A DNA stretch of 64,000 nt, taken from the NCBI GenBank assembly GCA_963732155.1, contig CAVSYB010000006.1, forward strand, positions 124,001-188,000. The letters are read 5' to 3'. This DNA comes from Roseiarcus sp963732155. Lineage in GTDB: Bacteria; Pseudomonadota; Alphaproteobacteria; Rhizobiales; Beijerinckiaceae. The position numbers and the translations under genes are program-made. Below the pieces are notes generated by a model that was not told the origin of the DNA, did no database searches, and was given only the letters and a program-made list of their open reading frames with translations. Below, one piece after another: positions 1-9,149 of the stretch. The stretch's first letter is position 1, and each line of letters begins with the position of its first letter.

Positions 1-301
1 GACCTGTATATAATTCACCGCAGCGTCGGATGAATCATTGAATTTCCTTCGTAACTCCATTGGGATGGCCTCTCGTCAATCGACCCCCATCACAGAGGCG
101 CGTTTTCTTGGTCGCATATGCTCCATTCTGCAAAACCGCGCCGTCGCGCCATCTCTCAAGACCCTCTGATTTTGAGGCGCTTTCGCGCGTTGCAAATGTC
201 TTGAATTTCGCACGCGCCGACGCCCGATATCGTTGTCGAAGATGACCGTCCTCAGCGAACGAGATCGGCCATTGATTCCACGGCGCCCCAAGTATCCGAC
301 T
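1..301. other. Window edge without a supported gene
   Basis: Only short open frames occur here and none shows a convincing protein, ribosome binding site or composition. This lies downstream of mtnA, which reads leftward, where alphaproteobacteria often carry the next methionine-salvage gene, but nothing of that kind is readable before the window ends. A TATAAT hexamer at 9-14 could be a -10 box for a plus-strand transcript, but its -35 region is off or absent, so I do not call a promoter. Confidence 0.4.
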
Positions 302-1393
302 TTACGCCTTCAGGCGGCCCGCCCGAAACAGCTCCTCCAGCCCCTCCCCCGTCGCCGCGCACACCCCTCGGTCGGTGATCAGCCCCGTCAGCAGTTCGGC
401 CGGCGTCACGTCGAAGGCGGGATTGGCGGCGGGGCTGCCGGGCGGCGTGATCGCGACGCGGGCGATTTCGCCGTTGTCGAGGCGCCCGGTCATATGGGTG
501 ACCTCGCTCGCGTCGCGCTCCTCGATCTCGATTTCGCTGAGGCCGTCGCGGATCGTCCAGTCGATCGTCGTGTGCGGCAAGGCGACATAGAACGGCACGC
601 CGTTGGCTCTCGCGGCGAGCGCCTTGAGATAGGTGCCGATCTTATTGGCGGCGTCGCCGCGCGCGGTGACGCGATCGGCGCCGACGATGCACACATCCAC
701 CCGCCCGTGCTGCATCAGATGGCCCCCCGCGTTGTCGGCGACGATCGTATGCGGCACGCCATGCTGGCCGAGTTCGAAGGCGGTCAGCGCGGCGCCCTGG
801 TTGCGCGGCCGCGTCTCGTCGACGAACACATGGACCGGCACGCCGAGATCGTGCGCCATGTAGATCGGCGCCGTCGCGGTGCCCCAGTCGACGGTGGCGA
901 GCCAGCCGGCGTTGCAATGGGTGAGAATATTCACCGGCCGCGAATGGCGGCGATGGATCGCTTCGATCAGCGGCAGCCCGGCCTGGCCGATGCGCTGGCA
1001 GAGCGCGACGTCCTCGTCGCAGATCTCGCCGGCGCGAAGCCAGGCGGCGTCCGCCCGCCGATGCGCCGCCAGCGGCGAGACGACGGCGCGCACGTCATCG
1101 AGCGCGTGGCGCAGGTTGACGGCGGTCGGCCGCGATCGAAGCAGGCGGCCGTAGGCGCGCTCGACCGCCGCATCGCTCGCATCCTCGCGCAGCGCCAGCG
1201 CGAGACCATAGGCGGCGGTCGCCCCGATCAGCGGCGCCCCACGCACGATCATCGACTGGATCGCGTGGACAGCGCCGTCGAGGTCGTCGATGCGCCGCGT
1301 CGCGAACCGGTGCGGCAGCAAGGTCTGGTCGATCACCTCGACGGCCCCGCCGTCGGCCGAGGGCCAGATGGTGCGATAGGGGCGGCCGTTCAA
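302..1393 (-). CDS. mtnA: S-methyl-5-thioribose-1-phosphate isomerase MtnA
   Basis: Cytosolic enzyme of the methionine salvage pathway that converts the aldose 5-methylthioribose-1-phosphate to methylthioribulose-1-phosphate. The 363-residue protein has the usual family length and all the hallmarks: RGAPLIGATAAYG near residues 51-63, ILTHCNAG with the catalytic cysteine at residue 160, and VGADRV with the catalytic aspartate at residue 240. These are the same positions as in the characterised Bacillus enzyme. NKIGTY, which contacts the phosphate, follows. It is divergent from the glycogen operon, with a 263-base gap between the two start codons. No other salvage gene (mtnK, mtnP, mtnB) is visible, so partners must lie to the left or elsewhere. 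The family relationship to eIF2B-alpha is noted, but the Cys/Asp pair supports the isomerase. Confidence 0.95.
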   Translation of the reverse strand: MNGRPYRTIWPSADGGAVEVIDQTLLPHRFATRRIDDLDGAVHAIQSMIVRGAPLIGATAAYGLALALREDASDAAVERAYGRLLRSRPTAVNLRHALDDVRAVVSPLAAHRRADAAWLRAGEICDEDVALCQRIGQAGLPLIEAIHRRHSRPVNILTHCNAGWLATVDWGTATAPIYMAHDLGVPVHVFVDETRPRNQGAALTAFELGQHGVPHTIVADNAGGHLMQHGRVDVCIVGADRVTARGDAANKIGTYLKALAARANGVPFYVALPHTTIDWTIRDGLSEIEIEERDASEVTHMTGRLDNGEIARVAITPPGSPAANPAFDVTPAELLTGLITDRGVCAATGEGLEELFRAGRLKA

Positions 1394-1528
1394 CTTTCAT
1401 CCAATTGCCTTTGCTCGCCGCGCGAAGCCCGCCCCGTCCGCGCCGGCCGAGCCTCGGCGAGCGCTGCGCCGCCGCGCGAGGAGCCAAAAAACCGCCGCCG
1501 CGGCGCCGTCGGGGCTGGCCAATGGCTT

Positions 1529-1544
1529 TGGCACATTGTTAGCT
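1529..1544 (+). promoter_or_regulatory. Possible sigma-54-type -24/-12 element upstream of glgP
   Basis: TGGCAC (1529-1534), a 5-base spacer and TAGCT (1540-1544) put GG and GC at the spacing expected for RpoN promoters (TGGCAC-N5-TTGC), with one mismatch in the -12 part. It sits about 110 bases before the glgP start. I saw no enhancer-binding site, and such matches occur by chance in GC-rich DNA, so this is tentative. Confidence 0.25.
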
Positions 1545-1656
1545 TGCGTTGCAAACCGCAATCGGCGGGCGCGAACCGTCGCCCGCGCTGGACACGGCTG
1601 GGGAAACCGGCTTTGCTCCGGCTTTGGCGTCGGCTCGCCAGAGAGGTCTCACGAAA

Positions 1657-4146
1657 ATGGATCAGCTCAGCCCCAGCGACACACGCAACGCCGCGGAAGG
1701 CCGCGATCCGCCGCCGCCCAGCGCCGACGAGCTGAAGAATGCGATTCTGGCCAAGCTGGTCTATTCGATCGGCAAGGATGTCGTCGCCGCGAGCCAGCGC
1801 GACTGGTTTCTCGCGGTCGCGTTCGCCACCCGCGACATCGTCGTCGACCGCTGGATGAATTCGACGCGCGAAACCTATGACCAGGATCGAAAGCGCGTCT
1901 ACTACCTCTCGCTGGAGTTCCTGATCGGCCGCATGCTGTTCGACGCGATGACCAATCTGGGCATTGTCGAGCCGATGCAGGCGGCGCTCGCCAAGCTCGG
2001 CGTCGACCTGGCGGTGCTGCGCCGCCTCGAACCGGACGCGGCGCTCGGCAACGGCGGCCTCGGGCGCCTCGCCGCCTGTTTCATGGACAGTATGGCGACG
2101 CTGTCGATCGCCGCCCACGGCTACGGCATTCGTTACGACAACGGTCTGTTCCGGCAGGTGATCCGCGACGGCTGGCAACAGGAGGCCCCCGAGGACTGGC
2201 TGGCTTTCGGCAATCCCTGGGAGTTCGCGCGGCCCGAGAGCAATTATGCGATCGGCTTCGGCGGCCATGTCGAAGCGGTCGCCGGCGCCGGCGACAAGAT
2301 GCGCCACGTCTGGAAACCGGCCGAAACGGTCGAGGCGGTCGGCTACGACACGCCGATCGTCGGCTGGCGCGGGCGCCATGTGAACACGCTGCGGCTGTGG
2401 TCGGCGCGCGCGCCCGATCCGTTGAGGCTCGACGCCTTCAACGCCGGCGACTACATCGGCGCGCTCGCCGACCGCGTGCGCGCCGAGGCGATCTCGAAGG
2501 TTCTCTATCCCAGCGACGCGACGCCCGCCGGCCAGGAGCTGCGCCTGCGCCAGGAATATTTCTTCGCTTCCGCCTCGCTGCTCGATCTCGTTCGCCGCCA
2601 CGTCAAGCAGCATCGCGACATCCGCTCGCTCGGCGACAAGGTGGCGATCCAGCTCAACGACACGCACCCCGCGATCGCCATCGCCGAATTGATGCGCATT
2701 CTGGTCGATCTGAATGGACTGGACTGGGAGGAGGCCTGGGCGATCGGCAAGGCGGTGTTCTCCTACACCAACCACACGCTGCTGCCCGAGGCGCTGGAAA
2801 GCTGGCCGGTGACGCTGATGGAGCGGCTGCTGCCGCGCCATATGCAAATCATCTATCTCATCAATGCGATGCATCTCGACGGAGCGCGCAAGGCCGGCTT
2901 CACCGAGCCCGCCGTGCTCTCCTCGGTGTCGTTGATCGACGAGCACGCCGGCCGGCGCATCCGCATGGGCAATCTGGCCTTCATCGGGTCGCACAAGATC
3001 AACGGCGTTTCGGCGCTCCATACCGATCTGATGCGCAAGACGGTGTTTCGCGACCTCGACGCCGTCTATCCCAACCGCATCACCAACAAGACCAACGGCA
3101 TCACCTTTCGCCGCTGGCTGATGGAGGCCAATCCCCGGCTGACCAACATCATCGTCGGCGCCATCGGCGGGAGGGCGCTCGACGACGCCGAATTCCTCAC
3201 CGAACTCGCCAAGCACGCCGACGACTCGGCGCTGCACGAGCAACTGGCGCTGGCGCGCCGCGCCAACAAGGTCGCGCTCGGCCGCTTTGTCGCCGAAAAG
3301 CTGAACCTGCGGCTCGATCCGGACTCGCTCTATGACGTCCAGATCAAGCGCATCCACGAATACAAGCGCCAGTTGCTCAACATCCTGGAGACGATCGCGC
3401 GTTACAATTCGATTCGCGCGAATCCGATGATGGAGTTCGCGCCGCGGGTCAAGATTTTCGCCGGCAAGGCAGCCGCCAGCTACACCCAGGCCAAGCTCAT
3501 CATCAAGCTGGCGATCGACGTCGCGCGCGCCGTCAATGCGGACCCCACGGTGCGCGGCCTGCTCAAATGCGTGTTCCTGCCCAATTACAATGTGAGCCTC
3601 GCCGAGACGATCATCCCCGCCGCCGACCTCTCCGAGCAGATTTCCACCGCCGGCATGGAGGCCTCGGGCACCGGCAACATGAAAATGGCGCTGAACGGCG
3701 CGCTGACCATCGGCACGCTCGACGGCGCCAATGTCGAAATCAAGGAGCATGTCGGCGACGACAACATCTTCATCTTCGGCCTGACCGCGAGCGAGGTTGA
3801 GGCGGCGCGCAGCAAGGGCGTCGACATGACGGAGACGATCGCCGCTTCGCCTTTGCTGCGCGGCGTGCTCGAGGAACTCGGCTCCGGCGTGTTCTCGCCC
3901 GACGACCCCGACCGCTACCGCAGCCTCGTCGACGTATTGACGCACCACGACTATTTCATGGTTTGCGCGGATTTCGACGCCTATTGGGCCGCGCAGATGC
4001 GCGTCGACCAGATGTGGCGCGACAAGTCGCGCTGGTGGCGCTCGAGCGTTCTCAACACCGCGCGCATGGGGTGGTTCTCGTCCGACCGCACGATCGTCGA
4101 ATATGCCGAGGAGATCTGGAACGCCCCGTTCCGTCCGATTATTTGA
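1657..4146 (+). CDS. glgP: Glycogen/maltodextrin phosphorylase GlgP
   Basis: GT35 phosphorylase that removes glucose-1-phosphate from the non-reducing ends of glycogen; pyridoxal-phosphate dependent and cytosolic. The ATG at 1657 is preceded by GAGAGG (1641-1646) and gives 829 residues, the normal bacterial length. The open frame extends further upstream to 1549 but has no good start there. Visible signatures are YYLSLEFLIGR near the N-terminus, LGNGGLGRLAACF, the run from QLNDTHPA to NHTLLPEALE, QIKRIHEYKRQLLN, and the PLP site EASGTGNMKMALNG with the Schiff-base lysine at about residue 676. It is the first gene of the glycogen operon, and glgB starts only 10 bases after its stop. Having the catabolic enzyme lead the biosynthetic genes is a known arrangement in rhizobial relatives. 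Confidence 0.96.
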   Translation: MDQLSPSDTRNAAEGRDPPPPSADELKNAILAKLVYSIGKDVVAASQRDWFLAVAFATRDIVVDRWMNSTRETYDQDRKRVYYLSLEFLIGRMLFDAMTNLGIVEPMQAALAKLGVDLAVLRRLEPDAALGNGGLGRLAACFMDSMATLSIAAHGYGIRYDNGLFRQVIRDGWQQEAPEDWLAFGNPWEFARPESNYAIGFGGHVEAVAGAGDKMRHVWKPAETVEAVGYDTPIVGWRGRHVNTLRLWSARAPDPLRLDAFNAGDYIGALADRVRAEAISKVLYPSDATPAGQELRLRQEYFFASASLLDLVRRHVKQHRDIRSLGDKVAIQLNDTHPAIAIAELMRILVDLNGLDWEEAWAIGKAVFSYTNHTLLPEALESWPVTLMERLLPRHMQIIYLINAMHLDGARKAGFTEPAVLSSVSLIDEHAGRRIRMGNLAFIGSHKINGVSALHTDLMRKTVFRDLDAVYPNRITNKTNGITFRRWLMEANPRLTNIIVGAIGGRALDDAEFLTELAKHADDSALHEQLALARRANKVALGRFVAEKLNLRLDPDSLYDVQIKRIHEYKRQLLNILETIARYNSIRANPMMEFAPRVKIFAGKAAASYTQAKLIIKLAIDVARAVNADPTVRGLLKCVFLPNYNVSLAETIIPAADLSEQISTAGMEASGTGNMKMALNGALTIGTLDGANVEIKEHVGDDNIFIFGLTASEVEAARSKGVDMTETIAASPLLRGVLEELGSGVFSPDDPDRYRSLVDVLTHHDYFMVCADFDAYWAAQMRVDQMWRDKSRWWRSSVLNTARMGWFSSDRTIVEYAEEIWNAPFRPII

Positions 4147-4156
4147 GGCGATTTGA

Positions 4157-6352
4157 ATGGCGCAGGATTGGCGGGCTGACGAAGCCGATGTCGAGGCGGT
4201 GTTGGCGGCGCGCCAGGATGACCCGTTCGCGGTGCTCGGGCCTCATCAGACCGCGGAGGGTTGGGCGATCCGCGCCTTCGTCCCGTTCGCCGGCGAGGTT
4301 CGCGCCATCGGCCGCGACGGCGCGCCGATCGTCACGCTCGCAAGACGCACGGGCGATTTCTTCGAGGGACTCGCCAAGGGCCTGAAGGAGCGGCCGCTGT
4401 ATCGGCTCGAGGCGAGCAACGCCAATGCGCGTTGGTCCTACGAGGACGGTTACGCCTTCGGTCCGGCGCTCGGCCCGCTCGACGATTACCTGCTGGTGGA
4501 GGGCACGCACCGGCAACTGTACCGCCGGCTCGGCGCGCAGGTGACGACGCACGAGGGGGTCGCCGGCGTTCTGTTCGCGCTTTGGGCGCCGAACGCCTCG
4601 CGGGTGTCGATCGTCGGCGATTTCAACCAGTGGGACGGACGGCGCTGCCAGATGCGCAAGCGCGTCGACAGCGGCCTTTGGGAGTTCTTCGCGCCCGGGC
4701 TCGGCGCCGGCGCGGTCTACAAATACGAGATCATTTCGGCCGGGGGCGCGCTGCAGCCGCTCAAGGCCGATCCCTTCGGCTTCGAGGCCGAGATGCGTCC
4801 CTCGACCGCCTCCGTCGTCGCGCTCACCGATGATTTCCAGTGGACCGACGCCGACTTTATGGAGCGGCGCAAGGAGGGCGAACCCAGGCGCAAGCCGATG
4901 TCGATCTTCGAGGTCCATCTCGGGTCGTGGCGGCGCGGCGACGACGGCTCTTTTCTGTCCTACGACCAGCTTGCCGATTCGCTCATCCCTTACGCGGCCG
5001 ACCTCGGCTTCACCCATCTGGAGCTGTTGCCGGTCAGCGAGCATCCGCTCGACGCCTCATGGGGCTATCAACCGATCGGCCTGTTCGCGCCGACACGCCG
5101 TTTCGGCGATCCCTCGGGATTTGCGCGCTTCGTCGACCGCGCCCATGCGGCGGGGCTCGGCGTGATCCTCGACTGGGTTCCCGCGCATTTCCCGACCGAC
5201 GCGCATGGCCTGGCGCATTTCGACGGCGGTCCGCTTTACGAGAACGCCGACCCGCGCCGCGGCTTCCACCCCGACTGGAACACCGCGATCTACGATTTCG
5301 GCCGGCGCGAAGTCGCCAACTTCCTCTACGCCAGCGCGCTCTACTGGATCGACCGTTTTCATGTCGACGGCCTGCGCGTCGACGCCGTCGCCTCCATGCT
5401 CTATCTCGACTATTCGAGAAAGCCCGGCGAATGGGCGCCCAATCCGGACGGCAGCAACGACAATCGCGACGCCGTCGCCTTCATGCGACGCGCCAACGAA
5501 CTCGTCGGCGGCGGCTTTCCCGGCGCCGTCATGATCGCCGAGGAATCGACGGCCTGGGCGGGGGTCTCGGCGCCGGTCAGCGCCGGCGGCCTCGGCTTCC
5601 ACTTCAAATGGAACATGGGGTGGATGCACGACACGCTCGAATATCTGGCGCGCGATCCGGTCCATCGGCGCTGGAGCCACGACAAGCTGACCTTCGGGCT
5701 GCTCTACGCGTTCAGCGAGAATTTCGTGCTGCCGATCTCGCACGACGAAGTGGTGCACGGAAAAGGCTCCGTCATCCAGAAAATACCCGGCGACGAATGG
5801 CAGAAGTTCGCCACCGCGCGCGCCTACTACGGCTTCATGTGGGGCCATCCCGGCAAGAAGCTGTTGTTCATGGGGCAGGAGTTTGGACAGACCAGCGAGT
5901 GGAACTTCGACGCCGCCCTGCCCTGGTGGCTGCTCGACCACCGGCCGCATCAGGGCTTGCAGGCGTTCGTGCGCGACCTCAACCGTCTGTATCGCGACCG
6001 CCCGGCCCTTTATGCGCGCGATTGCGAGCCCGAGGGGTTCCGCTGGATCGTGGTCAATGACGACGAGCAGTCGGTGCTGGCTTTCCTGCGCAGCGGCGCC
6101 GAAGGCGACAGGCCGGTCGCCGTCATTTGCAATTTCACGCCGGTGCCGCGCCTCGGCTATCGCCTGGGCCTGCCCGCCGCCGGCCGCTGGCGCGAAGTTC
6201 TCAACTCCGACGCCGCCGTCTACGGAGGCTCGAACATGGGCAATCTCGGCGGCGTAACGGCGGAGACGAGGACGGCGCACGGCTTTCCGGCGTCCGCCAC
6301 GTTGACTCTGCCGCCGCTGTCGACTTTGTTTTTGGAGTTTGACGCAGAGTAG
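4157..6352 (+). CDS. glgB: 1,4-alpha-glucan branching enzyme GlgB
   Basis: GH13 subfamily 9 enzyme that introduces alpha-1,6 branches into glycogen. The 731-residue length and N-terminal composition indicate the full N1 plus CBM48 plus catalytic form: the N-terminal module with DPFAVLGPH, the CBM48 region with LWAPNASRVSIVGDFNQWDG, then the barrel. The catalytic residues are all present: Asp409 in VDGLRVDAVASM, Glu462 in MIAEESTAW and Asp530 in PISHDEVVHGKGS. These are offset by four from the E. coli triad. MGQEFGQTSEWN, typical of GlgB, is also there. It follows glgP closely and is followed 44 bases later by glgC, so co-transcription is expected. Confidence 0.97.
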   Translation: MAQDWRADEADVEAVLAARQDDPFAVLGPHQTAEGWAIRAFVPFAGEVRAIGRDGAPIVTLARRTGDFFEGLAKGLKERPLYRLEASNANARWSYEDGYAFGPALGPLDDYLLVEGTHRQLYRRLGAQVTTHEGVAGVLFALWAPNASRVSIVGDFNQWDGRRCQMRKRVDSGLWEFFAPGLGAGAVYKYEIISAGGALQPLKADPFGFEAEMRPSTASVVALTDDFQWTDADFMERRKEGEPRRKPMSIFEVHLGSWRRGDDGSFLSYDQLADSLIPYAADLGFTHLELLPVSEHPLDASWGYQPIGLFAPTRRFGDPSGFARFVDRAHAAGLGVILDWVPAHFPTDAHGLAHFDGGPLYENADPRRGFHPDWNTAIYDFGRREVANFLYASALYWIDRFHVDGLRVDAVASMLYLDYSRKPGEWAPNPDGSNDNRDAVAFMRRANELVGGGFPGAVMIAEESTAWAGVSAPVSAGGLGFHFKWNMGWMHDTLEYLARDPVHRRWSHDKLTFGLLYAFSENFVLPISHDEVVHGKGSVIQKIPGDEWQKFATARAYYGFMWGHPGKKLLFMGQEFGQTSEWNFDAALPWWLLDHRPHQGLQAFVRDLNRLYRDRPALYARDCEPEGFRWIVVNDDEQSVLAFLRSGAEGDRPVAVICNFTPVPRLGYRLGLPAAGRWREVLNSDAAVYGGSNMGNLGGVTAETRTAHGFPASATLTLPPLSTLFLEFDAE

Positions 6353-6396
6353 GGTCGGCCGACAACGCAGAAGAAACCAACTGGAGAGGGGAGGCG

Positions 6397-7677
6397 ATGA
6401 GTTCCACCACGGCGCAGAGAATATCCCCCGCCCCGCCTCTGTCGCGTCACGCGATGGCCTATGTGCTCGCCGGCGGGCGCGGCAGCCGGCTGATGGAGCT
6501 GACCGACAAGCGCGCCAAGCCCGCGGTCTATTTCGGCGGCAAGTCGCGCATCATCGATTTCGCCTTGTCCAACGCGCTCAACTCGGGCATTCGCCGCATG
6601 GCGGTGGCCACGCAATACAAGGCGCACAGCCTGATCCGCCACTTGCAGCGCGGCTGGAACTTCCTGCGCCCCGAACGCAACGAGAGCTTCGACATCTTGC
6701 CGGCCAGCCAGCGCGTCTCCGAGACCATGTGGTATCTCGGGACGGCGGACGCGGTGTATCAGAACATCGATATCATCGAGAGCTACGGCCCCCAGTTCAT
6801 CGTATTGCTGGCCGGCGACCACATCTACAAGATGGACTACGAAAAGATGCTGGCCCAGCACGTCGAAGCGGGCGCCGACGTCACGGTGGGCTGCCTCGAA
6901 GCATCGCTGAAGGAGGCGACCGGCTTCGGCGTCATGCATGTCGATGAGAAGGACCGCATCCTTTCCTTCCTCGAAAAGCCGAAGAATCCGCCGCCGATGC
7001 CGGGCAAGCCGGACGTTGCGCTGTGCAGCATGGGAATCTACGTGTTCGACACCAAGTTCCTGGTCGAAGAGCTGAAGCGCGACGCCGCCGACCCCAATTC
7101 GTCGCATGATTTCGGCAAGGACATCATTCCCAACATCGTCGCGAAGGGGACGGCGGTCGCCCATCACTTCTCGCGATCCTGCGTCCGCTCCACCGCCGAG
7201 GCCCTTGTCTACTGGCGCGACGTCGGCACGGTCGACGCCTATTGGGCGGCCAATATCGACCTGACCGACATCGTTCCGGACCTTGATCTCTACGACAACA
7301 ACTGGCCGATCTGGACCTATGGCGAGATTACGCCGCCGGCCAAGTTCGTCCACGATCGGGAAGACCGCCGCGGCTCGGCGGTGTCCTCCCTGGTCTCGGG
7401 CGGCTGCATCATTTCAGGCGCCGCGATATCGCGCTCGCTGCTGTTCACCGGCGTGCATGTTCATTCCTTCTCGCATGTCCACGAGGCGGTGGTGTTGCCC
7501 TATGTGGAGATCGGACGGAATGTCCAACTGTCGAAGGTCGTCATCGATCGCGGCGTCGTCATCCCCGACGACCTCATCGTCGGCGAAGACCCGGAAGAGG
7601 ACGCCAGGCGATTCCGACGCACCGATGACGGCGTCTGCCTGATCACCCAGCCGATGTTGGACAGGCTCGCCCCATGA
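6397..7677 (+). CDS. glgC: Glucose-1-phosphate adenylyltransferase GlgC
   Basis: Makes ADP-glucose and pyrophosphate from ATP and glucose-1-phosphate, the committed and normally allosterically controlled step of glycogen synthesis. The 426 residues match the family. The nucleotidyltransferase N-terminus reads YVLAGGRGSRLMELTDKRAKPA, then FGGKSRIIDFALSN, and VLLAGDHIYKMDY contains the metal-binding aspartate. FLEKPKNPP contains the substrate lysine. The C-terminal part has the left-handed beta-helix repeats (GGCIISGAAISRSLLFTGVHVH). A very strong ribosome binding site (GGAGAGGGGAGG) precedes ATG 6397. The stop codon overlaps the glgA start (ATGA, 7674-7677), which implies translational coupling. 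Confidence 0.97.
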   Translation: MSSTTAQRISPAPPLSRHAMAYVLAGGRGSRLMELTDKRAKPAVYFGGKSRIIDFALSNALNSGIRRMAVATQYKAHSLIRHLQRGWNFLRPERNESFDILPASQRVSETMWYLGTADAVYQNIDIIESYGPQFIVLLAGDHIYKMDYEKMLAQHVEAGADVTVGCLEASLKEATGFGVMHVDEKDRILSFLEKPKNPPPMPGKPDVALCSMGIYVFDTKFLVEELKRDAADPNSSHDFGKDIIPNIVAKGTAVAHHFSRSCVRSTAEALVYWRDVGTVDAYWAANIDLTDIVPDLDLYDNNWPIWTYGEITPPAKFVHDREDRRGSAVSSLVSGGCIISGAAISRSLLFTGVHVHSFSHVHEAVVLPYVEIGRNVQLSKVVIDRGVVIPDDLIVGEDPEEDARRFRRTDDGVCLITQPMLDRLAP

Positions 7678-9149
7678 CGCAATTGAAGGTTCTCTCCGTC
7701 GCCTCGGAAATCTTTCCGCTGATCAAGACGGGAGGCCTCGCCGATGTGGTGGGCGCCTTGCCGGGCGCGCTGGCGCGCGAGGATGTCGCGACGATCACCT
7801 TGGCGCCCGGCTATCCCGCGCTCCTCGCCAAGCTCGACGGCGGCGAGCCGGTTCGCCGCTACGACCGGCTGTTCGGCGGACCGGCGACGCTGCTGGCCGC
7901 CGCGGCCGGCTCTCTGAAGCTGTTCGTGCTCGACGCGCCGCATCTTTTCATGCGGCCGGGCAATCCGTATCTCGGCCCGGACGGCCGCGATTGGCCCGAC
8001 AACGCGCTGCGTTTCGCCGCGCTCGCGCGGGTCGGCGCCGACATCGGCATAGGCGCGGCGACGAGCTTTGCGCCCGACATCGTGCATGCCCATGATTGGC
8101 AGGCGGCGCTGGCGCCGGCCTATCTGCATTATGACGGCGCCCGGCGGCCGGCGACGGTCATCACCGTCCACAATCTGGCCTTCCAGGGCCATTTCGCCGC
8201 GGACCTGCTCGCGACCCTGCGATTGCCGCCGGAGTCGCTGACGATCGAGGGGGTCGAATATTTCGGCGGGATCGGCTTTTTGAAGGCCGGCCTGCAATTC
8301 GCCGACCGCATCACGACGGTTTCGCCGACCTACGCGCGCGAAATCATGACGCCGGAATCGGGCATGGCGCTCGACGGATTGCTGCGCCACCGCGCCCATG
8401 TGGTGCACGGCATCGTCAACGGCGTCGACATCGCGGTGTGGAACCCGGAAAACGATGCGCATCTGCCGCAACCCTACAACGCGGCTCGACTCGACATGCG
8501 CTCGCTCAACAAGATCGCGCTGCAGCACCGCATGGACCTTGAACACCGGCCGGACGCCCCGCTGTTTGGAGTCGTCAGCCGCATTTCCAGTCAAAAGGGC
8601 CTCGACCTTCTGCTTGACGCGCTGCCGGCGCTGTTCGAGCAGGGCGGACAGCTCGCCTTGCTCGGCTCGGGCGACCGGATTCTCGAGGAAGCGTTCGCGC
8701 AGGCGGCGCGGGCGCATCCCGGCGCGGTCGGTTGCATTTTCGACTATGACGAGGAGATCGCCCATCTCATGCAGGCGGGCTCCGATTTCATCGTCGTTCC
8801 CTCGCGCTTCGAGCCTTGCGGCCTGACCCAACTTTGCGCGCTGCGCTATGGCGCGACGCCGGTCGTCGCGCGGGTCGGCGGTCTCGCCGACACGGTCATT
8901 GACGCCAACGAGGCCGCCTTGTCGGCGGGCGTCGCGACGGGTCTGCAATTTTCGCCGCCCGTCGCCGATCAGTTGGGCTACGCGCTGGAGCGCGCCGGCG
9001 AGCTTTATCGCGACGCCCCGACGATGCGTCTCATGCGGCTCAACGGGATGCGCGCCGACGTCTCCTGGCGCGGCCCCGCCAAGCGCTACGCCGCGCTCTA
9101 TCAGGAGGTCGCGCCAGTGAGCGCGGACGGCGCGGCGGACGCGGCGTGA
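7674..9149 (+). CDS. glgA: Glycogen synthase GlgA (ADP-glucose dependent)
   Basis: GT5 glycosyltransferase that transfers glucose from ADP-glucose to the growing alpha-1,4 chain. The 491-residue protein begins with the ADP-glucose binding motif KTGGLADVVGALP (residues 18-30), has DIVHAHDWQAAL and TVHNLAFQGHF in the first Rossmann domain, and VSRISSQKGLDLLLDALP plus VPSRFEPCGLTQLCALRYG in the second. The start overlaps the glgC stop by ATGA, and its own TGA overlaps the GTG start of the next gene (GTGA, 9146-9149), so three consecutive genes are translationally coupled. Confidence 0.97.
   Translation: MTQLKVLSVASEIFPLIKTGGLADVVGALPGALAREDVATITLAPGYPALLAKLDGGEPVRRYDRLFGGPATLLAAAAGSLKLFVLDAPHLFMRPGNPYLGPDGRDWPDNALRFAALARVGADIGIGAATSFAPDIVHAHDWQAALAPAYLHYDGARRPATVITVHNLAFQGHFAADLLATLRLPPESLTIEGVEYFGGIGFLKAGLQFADRITTVSPTYAREIMTPESGMALDGLLRHRAHVVHGIVNGVDIAVWNPENDAHLPQPYNAARLDMRSLNKIALQHRMDLEHRPDAPLFGVVSRISSQKGLDLLLDALPALFEQGGQLALLGSGDRILEEAFAQAARAHPGAVGCIFDYDEEIAHLMQAGSDFIVVPSRFEPCGLTQLCALRYGATPVVARVGGLADTVIDANEAALSAGVATGLQFSPPVADQLGYALERAGELYRDAPTMRLMRLNGMRADVSWRGPAKRYAALYQEVAPVSADGAADAA

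Noticed and set aside
233..1735. A 500-codon plus-strand open frame across mtnA
   Set aside because: It is antisense to a clear MtnA with catalytic residues. The Arg/Ala/Asp-rich translation is typical of a GC-rich shadow frame.
1390..3948. An 852-codon minus-strand open frame opposite glgP
   Set aside because: No domain is recognisable and the composition is that of antisense; GlgP on the other strand is certain.
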